64,000 nucleotides of DNA from the NCBI RefSeq assembly GCF_007988885.1, contig NZ_BJUZ01000001.1:744001-808000 (forward strand). Reading direction: 5' to 3'. Made by a program: the position numbers and the translations under genes. Positions 24,291 to 33,158 of this stretch are shown in pieces. The DNA is from Gluconobacter wancherniae NBRC 103581 (GTDB lineage Bacteria > Pseudomonadota > Alphaproteobacteria > Acetobacterales > Acetobacteraceae). Numbering within the stretch: position 1 is the first letter of the stretch; each line of letters starts with the position of its first letter. The notes under the pieces were generated by a model. The model was given only the letters and a program-made list of their open reading frames with translations, ran no database searches and had not been told where the DNA came from.

Positions 24291-26719
24291 AAGCACCCTT
24301 CATGGACAAATCCTTTCACTCCCTCTCCCTGGGAAGGCGCGCCCTTCTGCTGGGTGGAGCCGCCATACTCTCCTCGCGTGCCGTTGCCGCACCTGCTCGC
24401 CAAAAGGCAACGCGTATTTCAGATTTGCCAGGTCTCTCCGCGAAAGCTGAAATTCTGGAAGACCAGTGGGGTATTTCGCATGTACGCGCTGAAACGGCTG
24501 AAGACGCCTTTTTTGCCAACGGGTATCTCGTGGCGCGGGATCGTCTCTGGCAGCTTGATTTCGGCCATCGGCAAGCGCTTGGAAAGCTCGCAGAAGTTTT
24601 CGGTGCTGATTTTGTGCCCAGCGACACCGCAAACCGACTTTTCCTTTTCCAAGGCAATGCAGAGGCTGAAATTGCCCGTTACAGCTCAAAGGTGCAGGGG
24701 TGCGCGCGCTCGTATGTGGCTGGGATAAACGCGTTCATCCGGCAGAGCAGAAACAGTCAGGAGATGCTCCCTGAAGAATTTAGGATATTTGATTATGAGC
24801 CTTTGGAATGGGAGCTTGAAGATCTTGTCCGCATCCGTTCCGAAGCACGGGGGAATACCAAGCTTGAAATTCGTCGTGCGCGCCTCGCGGCCCGTGGTGC
24901 GGAACAATACGACCAGTTCATCACTCCGCTTGATCCGCCGAGGCCTCTGGTGCCTTTGCCTGGACTGGATGTTGCAGCAGTAAGCGATGCTGATCTGGGC
25001 TTATTCGGCGTATTACAAGCACGCCTCCCGCTCGGGAATATCAGCGCGGCAACACTGCATGGAGATCCCGATCACCGGCGTCTGAATGAGGGCAGTAATG
25101 CGTGGGTCGTTGCCCCCCAAAGAACAGTGACAGGCAGGCCAATTCTCGCAAACGATCCGCATCTCGGTTTTGGAGTACCCGGCCCGCGTCACGTCATTCA
25201 CATGACGGCACCGGGACTGGATGTTATCGGGGGCGGCTCTCCGGGGATGCCGGGCGTGATGCAGGGTCATAACGCGGACATCGCGTTTGCCCGCACAAAT
25301 TTTTATATTGATCAGGAAGACCTCTTTATTCTGAAAATTCACCCACACGACCCATCCCAATATTTTCATCATGGCGAATGGATACGGATGGAGGAGAAAG
25401 AAACTCTGATCAGCGTGCGGGGAGAAAATACTCCACGAAGCGTCAAGCTGCGCTTTGCCGCTCAGGGGCCGGTAGTCTCCGCTGATTCAGGCAAAAACCG
25501 TGCTGTCTCGGTTGCCGCAAGCTGGCTTTATCCTGGTGCGAACGGGCTTTTGGCTAATATAGGCATCAATCTGGCCCATGACTGGGAGAGTTTTCGCGCC
25601 GCTTTGCGTGTTCATACGAGCCCCACAAATTTCACCTATGCTGATATTCGGGGAAATATTGGGTGGCAGGCTGCTGGTGGCCTTCCCCTGCGTGCCAATG
25701 GGCATGACGGTCTGATGCCTGCGCCCGGTGACGGACAGTATGACTGGAAGGGGCTGCAGCCACTCGAAAATCTCCCATCCAGCTTTAACCCGGAACGGGG
25801 GTGGTTCGGAACGTCCAATCAAAAAAATCTTCCTGCTGATTATCCGCAGGATGAGCGGCGCGTGAGTTACGAATGGAACGATGCCTTCCGCTATGAGCGC
25901 GTTGCGCAGGTGCTTGATAGCAATGCCCATGCGTCGCTTGAGGACAGCGTGGCACTCCAGCATGATACGTTTTCAACCCTTGCTCTTCAGGTGGTCAGCC
26001 TGCTCCCGCAGAGTGCGCCGGCCAATTTGCAGCGCTACATCCAGATGCTTCGGGAATGGAATGGCCGCATAGACGCCTCAAGTTCAGCCGCGGCTCTTTA
26101 CGAGGTCTGGTGGACGCGCCTTGAGCGCGCGTTGCATGGAGTTGTTATTCCAAGCGCTCTGCACGATCTTCTTCCCGGCCCTCTGAGTGCGACTGTGCAG
26201 CTTGCGTTGCTGCAATCCCCCGTTGGACATCTGGGAGACGCTTCTGAACAAAAAAGAGACGCCATGCTGCTCGACTGCCTTGAGGCGGCCGTTGTGGAAC
26301 TGCGTGAGCGTTTGGGACCGCTGCCTGCCGCCTGGAAATGGGGGACACTCCATACGCTTACACTCCGGCACTCGCTTGAGCATGACAAGCGCATTGCAGC
26401 AGCATTCCCGGTTGTTGGAGGGGCGTCATATGGAAATGGCGGTGATCATTATACCGTCATGGCACGCTGGTATGATCCACATCACTCCATAGACAATCCC
26501 TACGCAACCACAGGTGGCGCGAGTTATCTCATGGTTTGTGATGTCGGTGCGTGGGACCGGTCTTTATTCCTGAATTTCCCGGGCCAGTCGGGATCGGCGC
26601 AGAGCGCACATTATCAGGATTTTCTGAAGCCTTGGATCGCAGGGAACATGCAGCCCTTCCTCTTTTCGGCTGAGGCAGTAGAGACAAGCGCTGTCCGTCG
26701 GATAGTGATGCTGCCTTGA
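24287..26719 (+). CDS. Penicillin acylase family Ntn-hydrolase
   Basis: 810 residues from the GTG at 24287 that overlaps the dadA stop; ATG 24302 is the alternative. Tat-like signal (LGRRALLLGGAAILSS). The order is alpha subunit, linker, then the autoprocessed beta subunit starting at Ser270 in EGSNAWVV, with conserved ANDPHLGF and GHNADIAFA. These periplasmic enzymes cleave amide bonds of N-acylated amines such as penicillins and acyl-homoserine lactones. Coupling to dadA suggests a substrate that yields a D-amino acid. A hairpin terminator follows. Confidence 0.92.
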   Translation: MKAPFMDKSFHSLSLGRRALLLGGAAILSSRAVAAPARQKATRISDLPGLSAKAEILEDQWGISHVRAETAEDAFFANGYLVARDRLWQLDFGHRQALGKLAEVFGADFVPSDTANRLFLFQGNAEAEIARYSSKVQGCARSYVAGINAFIRQSRNSQEMLPEEFRIFDYEPLEWELEDLVRIRSEARGNTKLEIRRARLAARGAEQYDQFITPLDPPRPLVPLPGLDVAAVSDADLGLFGVLQARLPLGNISAATLHGDPDHRRLNEGSNAWVVAPQRTVTGRPILANDPHLGFGVPGPRHVIHMTAPGLDVIGGGSPGMPGVMQGHNADIAFARTNFYIDQEDLFILKIHPHDPSQYFHHGEWIRMEEKETLISVRGENTPRSVKLRFAAQGPVVSADSGKNRAVSVAASWLYPGANGLLANIGINLAHDWESFRAALRVHTSPTNFTYADIRGNIGWQAAGGLPLRANGHDGLMPAPGDGQYDWKGLQPLENLPSSFNPERGWFGTSNQKNLPADYPQDERRVSYEWNDAFRYERVAQVLDSNAHASLEDSVALQHDTFSTLALQVVSLLPQSAPANLQRYIQMLREWNGRIDASSSAAALYEVWWTRLERALHGVVIPSALHDLLPGPLSATVQLALLQSPVGHLGDASEQKRDAMLLDCLEAAVVELRERLGPLPAAWKWGTLHTLTLRHSLEHDKRIAAAFPVVGGASYGNGGDHYTVMARWYDPHHSIDNPYATTGGASYLMVCDVGAWDRSLFLNFPGQSGSAQSAHYQDFLKPWIAGNMQPFLFSAEAVETSAVRRIVMLP

Positions 26720-26727
26720 AATAGAAC

Positions 26728-26752
26728 AGCCGCCCGCAAATGACGGGCGGCT
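26728..26752. terminator. Convergent terminator hairpin
   Basis: A 9-bp perfect GC-rich stem (26728-26736 with 26744-26752) and a 7-base loop lie between the stops of the penicillin acylase (+) and the beta-lactamase-family gene (minus). Confidence 0.8.
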
Positions 26753-26759
26753 AAGTGGA

Positions 26760-28337
26760 TCAATGGCTTACGCGCTTGAGATTGAGATCCTGAACATCAA
26801 AACTGAAGTCGGACGTCACAACAGCCATGCTGATTGAGGCGATATGACCACTCATGTCGCGATGGAACTGGGCGTAGGAATCATCGCCCCCATCGCGTGA
26901 ACGATTATCCCACTGCACAACGAAAAGATCGTGCGGCAGCGCTCGAAGAGTACCACCGAGATCATCGGCCTGCCCAAAGACGAACCGCAATCCCTTGCTG
27001 TCCTGAGTGATGACGGCATCTCCCCTCCAGCGGTCATGATATGTGCCTGTGTACTCCGTCATTTCGGATGCTGGCAGGGCAATGAAGGGTCGGGCTTTTG
27101 AGCCTGGTCCGTCTGCTTTATCTCTGGCTGCTGCCGCTTTTTGGTTGTCCTGAGCTTCCTTGCGGAAATAAGCCAGCCAGTCGGTTTCATTATGCCCCAT
27201 GGCAGCGGCACTCAGCGCCGTGGCCAGAGTGTATGTTGCGTGGTGGTCGTCCTGATTGGTCAAAATTACGATACCCACGTTCTTTTCCGGCAGAAAAGAC
27301 ACGTAGCTGACCATGTTCTGGATTGTTCCCGTGTGCCAAACGCGCCGGGCACCGTAAAAATCCTCCGTGAACCAGCCGAGACCGTAAGCGCGGAAATGAG
27401 TGTTCGTCAGGTGGGCACTGTCTGCCAGCGGTAACAGCGCATGTGGCGCCCACATCTCATCGATCTGATCGGCAGCGAGTACGGAGTGTCCATTTGATAC
27501 TCCGTGCGCCAGCAGCATCTGTACCCAGCTTTCCATGCCGGAAAGGCTGCATTCTATCCCGCCTGCTGGCGCGACTGCGGGAAGGAATTCCCAAGCGACA
27601 GGGACTGCTTTTCCGTTATCCAGACTATGGCCAGTTGCCCGGTTTTCTCCCGATTTTGGTTTAGCTGGGGAGGTGGTGCAGGCCTTCATGCCTGCGGCAT
27701 CAAGAATATTGCGCTGGACGAAATGCTCCCATGAAACATGCGAGATGTCTTCAACCAGTTTTCCGGCTGTTACATAGAGGAGATTATTATAGGCGTATTT
27801 TTCTCGAAACCCTCCCGTGAATGGCATGTATTGTAGTCGATCAACGACTTCACTGCGCGTGAAACGGGAGCGCGAGAACAGCATCAGATCGCCTGCTCCC
27901 TGTCCCATGCCGCTGTGATGGGTCAAAAGATCCGTCACAATGAAAGCGCGTGTCAGATAAGGGTCGGAAAGCGCGAATTCCGGCATATGCTGCCAGACGG
28001 GGTCAGACCATTGCAGTTTGTTCTGGTGCACAAGGATGCTGAGTGCTGCGGTCGTGAATGCTTTTGTGTTTGAGCCGATGGCAAACCGCGTCATCTCATC
28101 AACTGTCGCACTTTCGCCTGCCCGTCGCTGACCATATCCGCGCGAGAAGATCACTTTCCCGTCTTTTACGATGCCAACCGCGACGCCTGGGACATTGAAA
28201 GCTGACCGGGTACCGCTTACCAGAGTATCAATATCGGATCCGGTCATACCTGGCAGAACCTGCGGCTGTGCCCATGCCAGAGTGGGGGCCAGGCATAGTA
28301 ATCCCGCAAGTCTTAAAAGTATCCTTGCGTCAGACAT
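26760..28337 (-). CDS. Class C beta-lactamase-fold serine hydrolase with DUF3471-type C-terminal domain
   Basis: 525 residues from the ATG at 28337, which overlaps the preceding oxidase stop by 8 bases. Signal peptide with cleavage near AWAQP. Catalytic motifs: SNTK (SxxK), AYNN (YxN) and WHTG. The last about 130 residues form a separate beta domain of the DUF3471 type seen in D-aminopeptidase/D-esterase relatives. Likely hydrolyses D-amino acid peptides or esters in the periplasm. Third gene of the TonB-oxidase-hydrolase operon. Confidence 0.9.
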   Translation of the reverse strand: MSDARILLRLAGLLCLAPTLAWAQPQVLPGMTGSDIDTLVSGTRSAFNVPGVAVGIVKDGKVIFSRGYGQRRAGESATVDEMTRFAIGSNTKAFTTAALSILVHQNKLQWSDPVWQHMPEFALSDPYLTRAFIVTDLLTHHSGMGQGAGDLMLFSRSRFTRSEVVDRLQYMPFTGGFREKYAYNNLLYVTAGKLVEDISHVSWEHFVQRNILDAAGMKACTTSPAKPKSGENRATGHSLDNGKAVPVAWEFLPAVAPAGGIECSLSGMESWVQMLLAHGVSNGHSVLAADQIDEMWAPHALLPLADSAHLTNTHFRAYGLGWFTEDFYGARRVWHTGTIQNMVSYVSFLPEKNVGIVILTNQDDHHATYTLATALSAAAMGHNETDWLAYFRKEAQDNQKAAAARDKADGPGSKARPFIALPASEMTEYTGTYHDRWRGDAVITQDSKGLRFVFGQADDLGGTLRALPHDLFVVQWDNRSRDGGDDSYAQFHRDMSGHIASISMAVVTSDFSFDVQDLNLKRVSH

Positions 28338-29508
28338 TATAACCCATTTTCGTGTACAGGCTGTTGAGGATTGAAACGCCCCGATGGGCTTCAGCAATAT
28401 CTGGCGTTTCATTTGTGCTTCCGAACCCGAAACTCATGTCGTCTCCCATCCATTGCACCACGATGCCATCGCGGCGCGAGACGACATATACATTTTCGTA
28501 GCTCAGGCTGCAGAGAGCCTCAGGCTGCGGAATGAGCCACGCAATCTGGCCGCGGACGGGGATGACGCTTTCATCCTGCCAGAGAGCTCTCGCTCCGTAG
28601 CCCGTGCAGTTGATGAAGACCGGTTCGGGCAGCGCCGTCAGTTCACTTGGATGACGAAGCGTCATGATTTTGATGCGGCCCCCACGCTCCAGAAACTGCT
28701 TGAGCAGGTAGTCCGAATAGGAGGCGACGTTAAAGATCAGGTTGGGTTTTTTATGAACGCTTGAGTAGGGCAGGCGGGGATCGTCAATCGCAATTCTGTT
28801 GCCCTGAGGCTCAATATCCTGAATGCGGTTGTCCAGTTTTGCGAAGCCGATCGGGTCCTTGTGCTCCGGCTGTGGGGTGCGAGACGTTAGCCCGTAAAAA
28901 TTATCCCATTCGATCGGGTTGCCCGGAAGGCCCTGAAGGTTCTGGTAGCAGGAGAAGGTAAATCGCGCCATTTTCTCCCATCGTGCTTCGAATTCAGGCG
29001 TCATTGCGCTTGTCTGGGCAATGCGGGAAGAGGGCGTCCAACTGCCGGACGCGCGTGCGGAGCGCACAAACGGTGGCAGGCTCTCGGCGTAGATTGTGAC
29101 CTGTGCGCCCGCCTGCTGAGCGAGAATGGCAGTGGTCAGTCCGATGGCACCGCAGCCGATCACGCCAATATGCTGTTTGCTGAATGTCACGGCCCGCTCA
29201 ACGGCCATCTGTCCTGCGCCCCAGGAAAGGGACCACCCGCTGCCACCGTGTCCATAATTGTGTACAACGGCCTTGTGCCCAACCTGCTCTACTTCGAGCC
29301 TTGGACCCACTGCCCGGAATGGCCTCAGACAGACGGTGATGCGGTCAATCCGGTCCGTTCTGGCGCGGATAATCGGCAGATTGCGGATATCAGCATCAAG
29401 ATCGCGCAGATTGCCGGGCATTGTGGTCCCGCATGCTGAGAGCATGGACAGGCCAGCGACGGACGCGCCCCCCGTAAGAGCACGGCGACGGGAGAAGGAA
29501 TGGGTCAT
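28330..29508 (-). CDS. D-amino acid oxidase family protein with apparently permuted domain order, Tat lipoprotein
   Basis: 392 residues. Twin-arginine and lipobox signal (SRRRALTGG ... LSACG, Cys at about 26). The segment that ends normal D-amino acid oxidases (RPFRAVGPRLEVEQ, then VVHNYGHGGSGWSLSWG) comes first, at about residues 60-100. The FAD Rossmann motif GVIGCGAIGLTTA, normally N-terminal, follows at about 114. The chain ends at a mid-domain region (PVRGQIAWL, then NVYVVSRRDG). So the family order looks circularly permuted. Role: oxidative deamination of D-amino acids at the envelope, consistent with neighbours. A hairpin pair lies between it and the TonB receptor gene. Confidence 0.85.
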   Translation of the reverse strand: MTHSFSRRRALTGGASVAGLSMLSACGTTMPGNLRDLDADIRNLPIIRARTDRIDRITVCLRPFRAVGPRLEVEQVGHKAVVHNYGHGGSGWSLSWGAGQMAVERAVTFSKQHIGVIGCGAIGLTTAILAQQAGAQVTIYAESLPPFVRSARASGSWTPSSRIAQTSAMTPEFEARWEKMARFTFSCYQNLQGLPGNPIEWDNFYGLTSRTPQPEHKDPIGFAKLDNRIQDIEPQGNRIAIDDPRLPYSSVHKKPNLIFNVASYSDYLLKQFLERGGRIKIMTLRHPSELTALPEPVFINCTGYGARALWQDESVIPVRGQIAWLIPQPEALCSLSYENVYVVSRRDGIVVQWMGDDMSFGFGSTNETPDIAEAHRGVSILNSLYTKMGYNV

Positions 29509-29551
29509 AAGACCGAGCCTCGGAAAAAGATATTGAAACGAGGAGAAAGGT

Positions 29552-29595
29552 TTTCTGTATCAGACAGAAAGGTGGGCCTCCTGATAAGGAGGCCC
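29552..29595 (-). terminator. Two tandem hairpins between TonB receptor and oxidase genes
   Basis: A 9-bp perfect stem (29574-29582 with 29587-29595, GATA loop) lies just after the receptor stop, followed on minus by a 7-bp stem (29552-29558 with 29564-29570). The first has only a short T-rich tail. They probably act as a partial terminator or mRNA stabiliser that makes receptor transcript exceed that of the two enzyme genes. Confidence 0.6.
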
Positions 29596-29606
29596 GGCAG
29601 ACGACT

Positions 29607-32054
29607 TCAGAAGGAAGCTGATGCCTGAAGGTAATAATAGGCGCCGTTGAAGTCCATCTGCGAAGATGAAAGGTAATAACGGGAGATGCCGTAAAGAGTG
29701 TTCTGGGCAGGTACTTTGCTGGGGCGGACATTGAAGATGTTGTTCGCGCCAATGGAAATGTGCCAGTGACTGTCCGGCCGGTATCCGACTTCGAGATCGG
29801 TGGTCCAGCGAGGAGCATTGGTGAATTCATAGAAAATGGTGTTGGAATACGCGAGTGCCGGGGGGGCCTCGTTGGAGTAACCGAGGAGCACTTTCGTTGA
29901 ACCCCAGCGGGTCTGGCGGATATTCGCGTCCCAGTTTCCACGGGTCCAGTTTGCGTTCAGTATGATCTTGCTGCGCGGCGCACCGGTCGTCAGTGTCGAG
30001 ACACCACTTGTGCTCAGGAGCGGGTTGCCCAAGGTGTCGGTGCCAAGGTGATGCATGCGGATGCGGTTGAGGTTGATGGCTGCAGTCCACATCACGTTTC
30101 CGAACCGATGGAAGTTCGAACGGTAATCGCTTGTGATGTCGATACCCTGCGTGCGTGTCGAAGCGCCGTTGGAGAAGTAACGCGCGCTCACGCTCTTGGT
30201 GATGATACCGGCAGGGAGTGAAATACCCTGCGATTCAATGGCATCGAGTGCTGTTTGTCCGGTATAGTTGCCGCCCGCAATGATCTGGTCGCGGATGTTG
30301 ATCTGATAGACATCTGCTGCAAGGTGCCAGTTCTTGAGGGGCGTGAGTACAATGCCGCCACTCGCGTTCGTAGAACGCTCAGGCTTGAGCGGGCTGGCAC
30401 CCAATGCCCGTGCTGCAACGCTGTTGACTGCAAGCTGGCCACTGGCGCTGGTCGGAGCGACCGCCATGCTACTATAGTTTTCCTGTGCGAGAGACGGCGC
30501 ACGGAAACCGTTGCTGATAGCACCGCGGATCGCGATACGATCTGTAAAATCATAACGCGAGGCAATTTTGCCGTTAAAGGTGTGCCCGAAATCCGAATAG
30601 GTTTCGTAGCGGCCCGCAAGATCAACATCGAGCTTCTTGACGGGATGGACATCTACATCAAGGTATCCGCCATAAACATTACGATGCGACGAGCTTGCAT
30701 TTATGGGTTGCAGGCCGGCAAAACCTGCTGCGCCACCATCAATATAAGATGCCTCATCGCCGGCGCCGATATTGTATTCCTCGTAGCGATGTTCCGCACC
30801 AAGCGCGAGGTTGATCGGCATCTTGGCAAGATGGACGAGACGATGGAAATCAAGATTGTTCGTCCACTGCACATTCGAATAACTGGCGGCGTGGAAGGTC
30901 GTGGGTGTTGAGCCGGTCGCTTCGAAGAGGCCGACATTTGCTGAGCTGACGTTCGAGATATTGTCTTTGTCCACGCCGTATGTGCTGCTCAAATCCCAGA
31001 TAAAGCCTAGGAAATTATTGCCTTTGAGGCCAAGGGTCGCGGCATAATCATCTTCGTCATTCTGCTCAACAGGAGAGAAGCCGTTGGGGTAAAGGGTCGG
31101 CAGGACCGATGGAAGACGATAATACTGGAAGGACTGGGCATGACGGTGCGCATAGGTTGCGTTGCCGTAGAGTTCGATCCCGGCCGTCAGTTTCTTGCCA
31201 AACTCAAGACCCATGGTGCCACGGGTTTGCTCCGGACGGCCAATCAGCTTGGTGCTGACCATGCCTGTTCTGTCATCCGTGGAGGAGCGGTTTGTCATGT
31301 CAGAGTGGATGTACTGGCCACTCAGGTGAATATAGCCGTCACCCAGAAATGAAAATCCGCCATCCAGATTGAGATTGCTCTGCCAGCCATCACCTTTGTA
31401 GGCGTATGCCCCCGTCTGACCACTGATGTTCAGACCGTGTGGTGTTTTCTTGAGGATGATATTGACCACACCCGCAATGGCATCTGAGCCATATTGCGCG
31501 GCGGCGCCATCACGAAGGACTTCGATATGATCGATGGCCGCAGCGGGGATCATGTCGATATCAACAGGCGTCGAGCCTTGCTGAAGTCCGGCACTGGCAT
31601 AAAGGTTGGCCGTCGTATGACGACGCTTTCCGTCAACCAGCACAAGGGTATAGTTCGGGTTCAGGCCGCGCATACGAATTGAATCCGTTAGCGCGCCAGT
31701 ATCATATCCCATAGACTGTACGCTGATGGATGGTACCGTACGGGCCAGTGCATCGCGCAGATCGACCTGACCGGTCCGCTTCAGGTCTGCCGCAGTAATG
31801 ACATCAACCGGGCTTGTACTGCTCCGGGCCGAGACATGTGATGAGCGCGTTCCGGTGACGATCATGTTTTCGTCGCGTGCGGGAGCGGATGCGCTGTGAG
31901 AGGACTTTGTACGAGCACGATGGGCAGCAGTATGGGCCGGATGCTTCGTAGCATCAGGTTTACTATCAGATGCTGCCGCGTTCTGCCCGTAAGCCGGTGC
32001 GGTCATGAGCGCAATGCACGCTACTGAGCCTAGTAGGCTGCGCATATTCTGCAT
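29607..32054 (-). CDS. TonB-dependent outer membrane receptor
   Basis: 815 residues from the ATG at 32054 (ATG 32045 also possible). Signal peptide ending near AYG; a His/Ala-rich linker; a TonB-box-like region (ENMIVTGT), plug (DVITAADLKRTG ... DHIEVLRDGAAAQYGSDAIAGVVNI) and a beta-barrel ending in Phe (LQASASF). No siderophore-specific STN domain. Receptors of this subtype import non-iron solutes in many alphaproteobacteria. Leading an operon of D-amino acid oxidase and serine hydrolase, it may import D-amino-acid-containing peptides or beta-lactam-like molecules; inference. Confidence 0.9.
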   Translation of the reverse strand: MQNMRSLLGSVACIALMTAPAYGQNAAASDSKPDATKHPAHTAAHRARTKSSHSASAPARDENMIVTGTRSSHVSARSSTSPVDVITAADLKRTGQVDLRDALARTVPSISVQSMGYDTGALTDSIRMRGLNPNYTLVLVDGKRRHTTANLYASAGLQQGSTPVDIDMIPAAAIDHIEVLRDGAAAQYGSDAIAGVVNIILKKTPHGLNISGQTGAYAYKGDGWQSNLNLDGGFSFLGDGYIHLSGQYIHSDMTNRSSTDDRTGMVSTKLIGRPEQTRGTMGLEFGKKLTAGIELYGNATYAHRHAQSFQYYRLPSVLPTLYPNGFSPVEQNDEDDYAATLGLKGNNFLGFIWDLSSTYGVDKDNISNVSSANVGLFEATGSTPTTFHAASYSNVQWTNNLDFHRLVHLAKMPINLALGAEHRYEEYNIGAGDEASYIDGGAAGFAGLQPINASSSHRNVYGGYLDVDVHPVKKLDVDLAGRYETYSDFGHTFNGKIASRYDFTDRIAIRGAISNGFRAPSLAQENYSSMAVAPTSASGQLAVNSVAARALGASPLKPERSTNASGGIVLTPLKNWHLAADVYQINIRDQIIAGGNYTGQTALDAIESQGISLPAGIITKSVSARYFSNGASTRTQGIDITSDYRSNFHRFGNVMWTAAINLNRIRMHHLGTDTLGNPLLSTSGVSTLTTGAPRSKIILNANWTRGNWDANIRQTRWGSTKVLLGYSNEAPPALAYSNTIFYEFTNAPRWTTDLEVGYRPDSHWHISIGANNIFNVRPSKVPAQNTLYGISRYYLSSSQMDFNGAYYYLQASASF

Positions 32055-32565
32055 CGGCGAGAACCTTTCCTGTACGTCGATGGGATAACATTCGATACGA
32101 ACCCTGTATGAATTTTCCAATCTTATTCAAGACGATTTCGGAATGAAAATTCAAAACAATTCGTGTCAGTTAGCTAAAAGTTATGAGGTAGCTAAGGTTT
32201 TGGAAACTTGGGAAAAATTGAAACCTGCGCAGCGCGTTTTGAGATGGTTAGCACATCGAAAGTGCTGAATTTCGGTATGAAAGTTACCCAGAAAGCAGGA
32301 ACGTTCCAGAGAATGATCGATTTTTCAGTAGAACAAACGCAAAGCCGCTAAATGTTTGGCTGAAATGATCATGACGATTGTATTTAGGGCACTCGTGCTC
32401 AGCATTCCGTTTTGAGCGCAAGACCACCGTCCAGTTCCCACCGATGCGTATTGAGTTGAGCTTATGAGAAAATTTTACTCTCGATGAAGTTCTCGTCATA
32501 TTTTGCTACGCTCGTGCCACTCCTTCGTCATGATCTGTGCGTTGTGCTCCATGAAGGAGAGTTTC
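32055..32565. other. Intergenic region upstream of TonB receptor
   Basis: 511 AT-rich bases. It must contain the minus promoter for the receptor operon and the + promoter for the small ORF at 32566. A 41-codon ORF on + (32143-32268) has no ribosome binding site and is not called. No repeat or RNA structure stands out. Confidence 0.4.
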
Positions 32566-32670
32566 ATGACCATTTTTGAAGAACGCTTGATGGCGCTGAT
32601 GCGTCTGGGATCGAAGATAGGGAGCGTCTTTTGCCGCGCAATCATGTCGAGGCGCCACAGGCGAGCCTAA
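32566..32670 (+). CDS. Small basic peptide ORF, 34 residues
   Basis: MTIFEERLMALMRLGSK at the start and a basic end (SRRHRRA). A strong AAGGAG site 8 bases before the ATG and a terminator-like hairpin 20 bases after the stop make it look like a complete unit. Amphipathic N-terminal helix and Arg-rich tail; no known family. An upstream in-frame ATG at 32551 is less likely because it would put AAGGAG inside the gene. It precedes the feo promoter. Confidence 0.5.
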   Translation: MTIFEERLMALMRLGSKIGSVFCRAIMSRRHRRA

Positions 32671-32690
32671 GAAAGGGTGGTTCCACCGGA

Positions 32691-32721
32691 AGGGGCGTTT
32701 TCAGATGCCCTAGGTTTTTTG
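32691..32721 (+). terminator. Terminator-like hairpin after small ORF
   Basis: A short GC stem (GGGC at about 32693-32696 with GCCC at about 32707-32710) is followed by TAGGTTTTTTGG. A second small hairpin (GGTGG/CCACC) sits just before it. Confidence 0.5.
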
Positions 32722-32861
32722 GTATTAACTATCTAAAAATAAACGATATATTTTATCTAAAGCTGCGTTTGGAAGTCTGAAAATTAGTTCATCTCTGCTC
32801 GGTCAGGCACCTTTCTCGCATTCAGGCCTTTCCTGATGAGCTTCAAACTCTTATCTAAGTA

Positions 32862-32880
32862 AATGCGAAGCGTTCTCAGA
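32862..32880 (+). promoter_or_regulatory. Fur box upstream of feoA
   Basis: AATGCGAAGCGTTCTCAGA matches the Fur palindrome AATGAGAATnATTCTCATT in both half sites, 33 bases before the feoA ATG. Repression by Fe2+-Fur is expected for a ferrous iron transporter. Assigned by eye. Confidence 0.6.
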
Positions 32881-32913
32881 ACGGATTGCATAAGTTTGGA
32901 TACGGAACTGAAG

Positions 32914-33153
32914 ATGAATCTGGACGCACTTCCCAAGGGTAACTCTGCTGTAATCGACCGCATCGAATACAGAGCTGCCATCGACCCGATCGCAGCCCGG
33001 CTTGATGAGCTGGGCTTTGTGCCGGGAGAGGCTGTCCAGATCATTGCCGTTGGCCCCATGGGTGGAGATCCGATTGCTGTTCGTCTAGGGGCATCACGAT
33101 TTGCTCTCAGAAGGGGAGAGGCGGCTCGCATTCTTCTTCGCTCGCCGATCTGA
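32914..33153 (+). CDS. feoA: FeoA, ferrous iron transport accessory protein
   Basis: 79 residues from the ATG at 32914. SH3-like FeoA domain: RLDELGFVPGEAVQIIAVGPMGGDP, then RLGASRFALRRGEA. Cytoplasmic partner that modulates the FeoB GTPase. Six bases before feoB, and preceded by a Fur-like box. Confidence 0.93.
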   Translation: MNLDALPKGNSAVIDRIEYRAAIDPIAARLDELGFVPGEAVQIIAVGPMGGDPIAVRLGASRFALRRGEAARILLRSPI

Positions 33154-33158
33154 CTGTC

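Noticed and set aside
32143-32268. 41-residue ORF on + strand
   Set aside because: Reads somewhat protein-like but has no ribosome binding site and overlaps the likely TonB receptor promoter.
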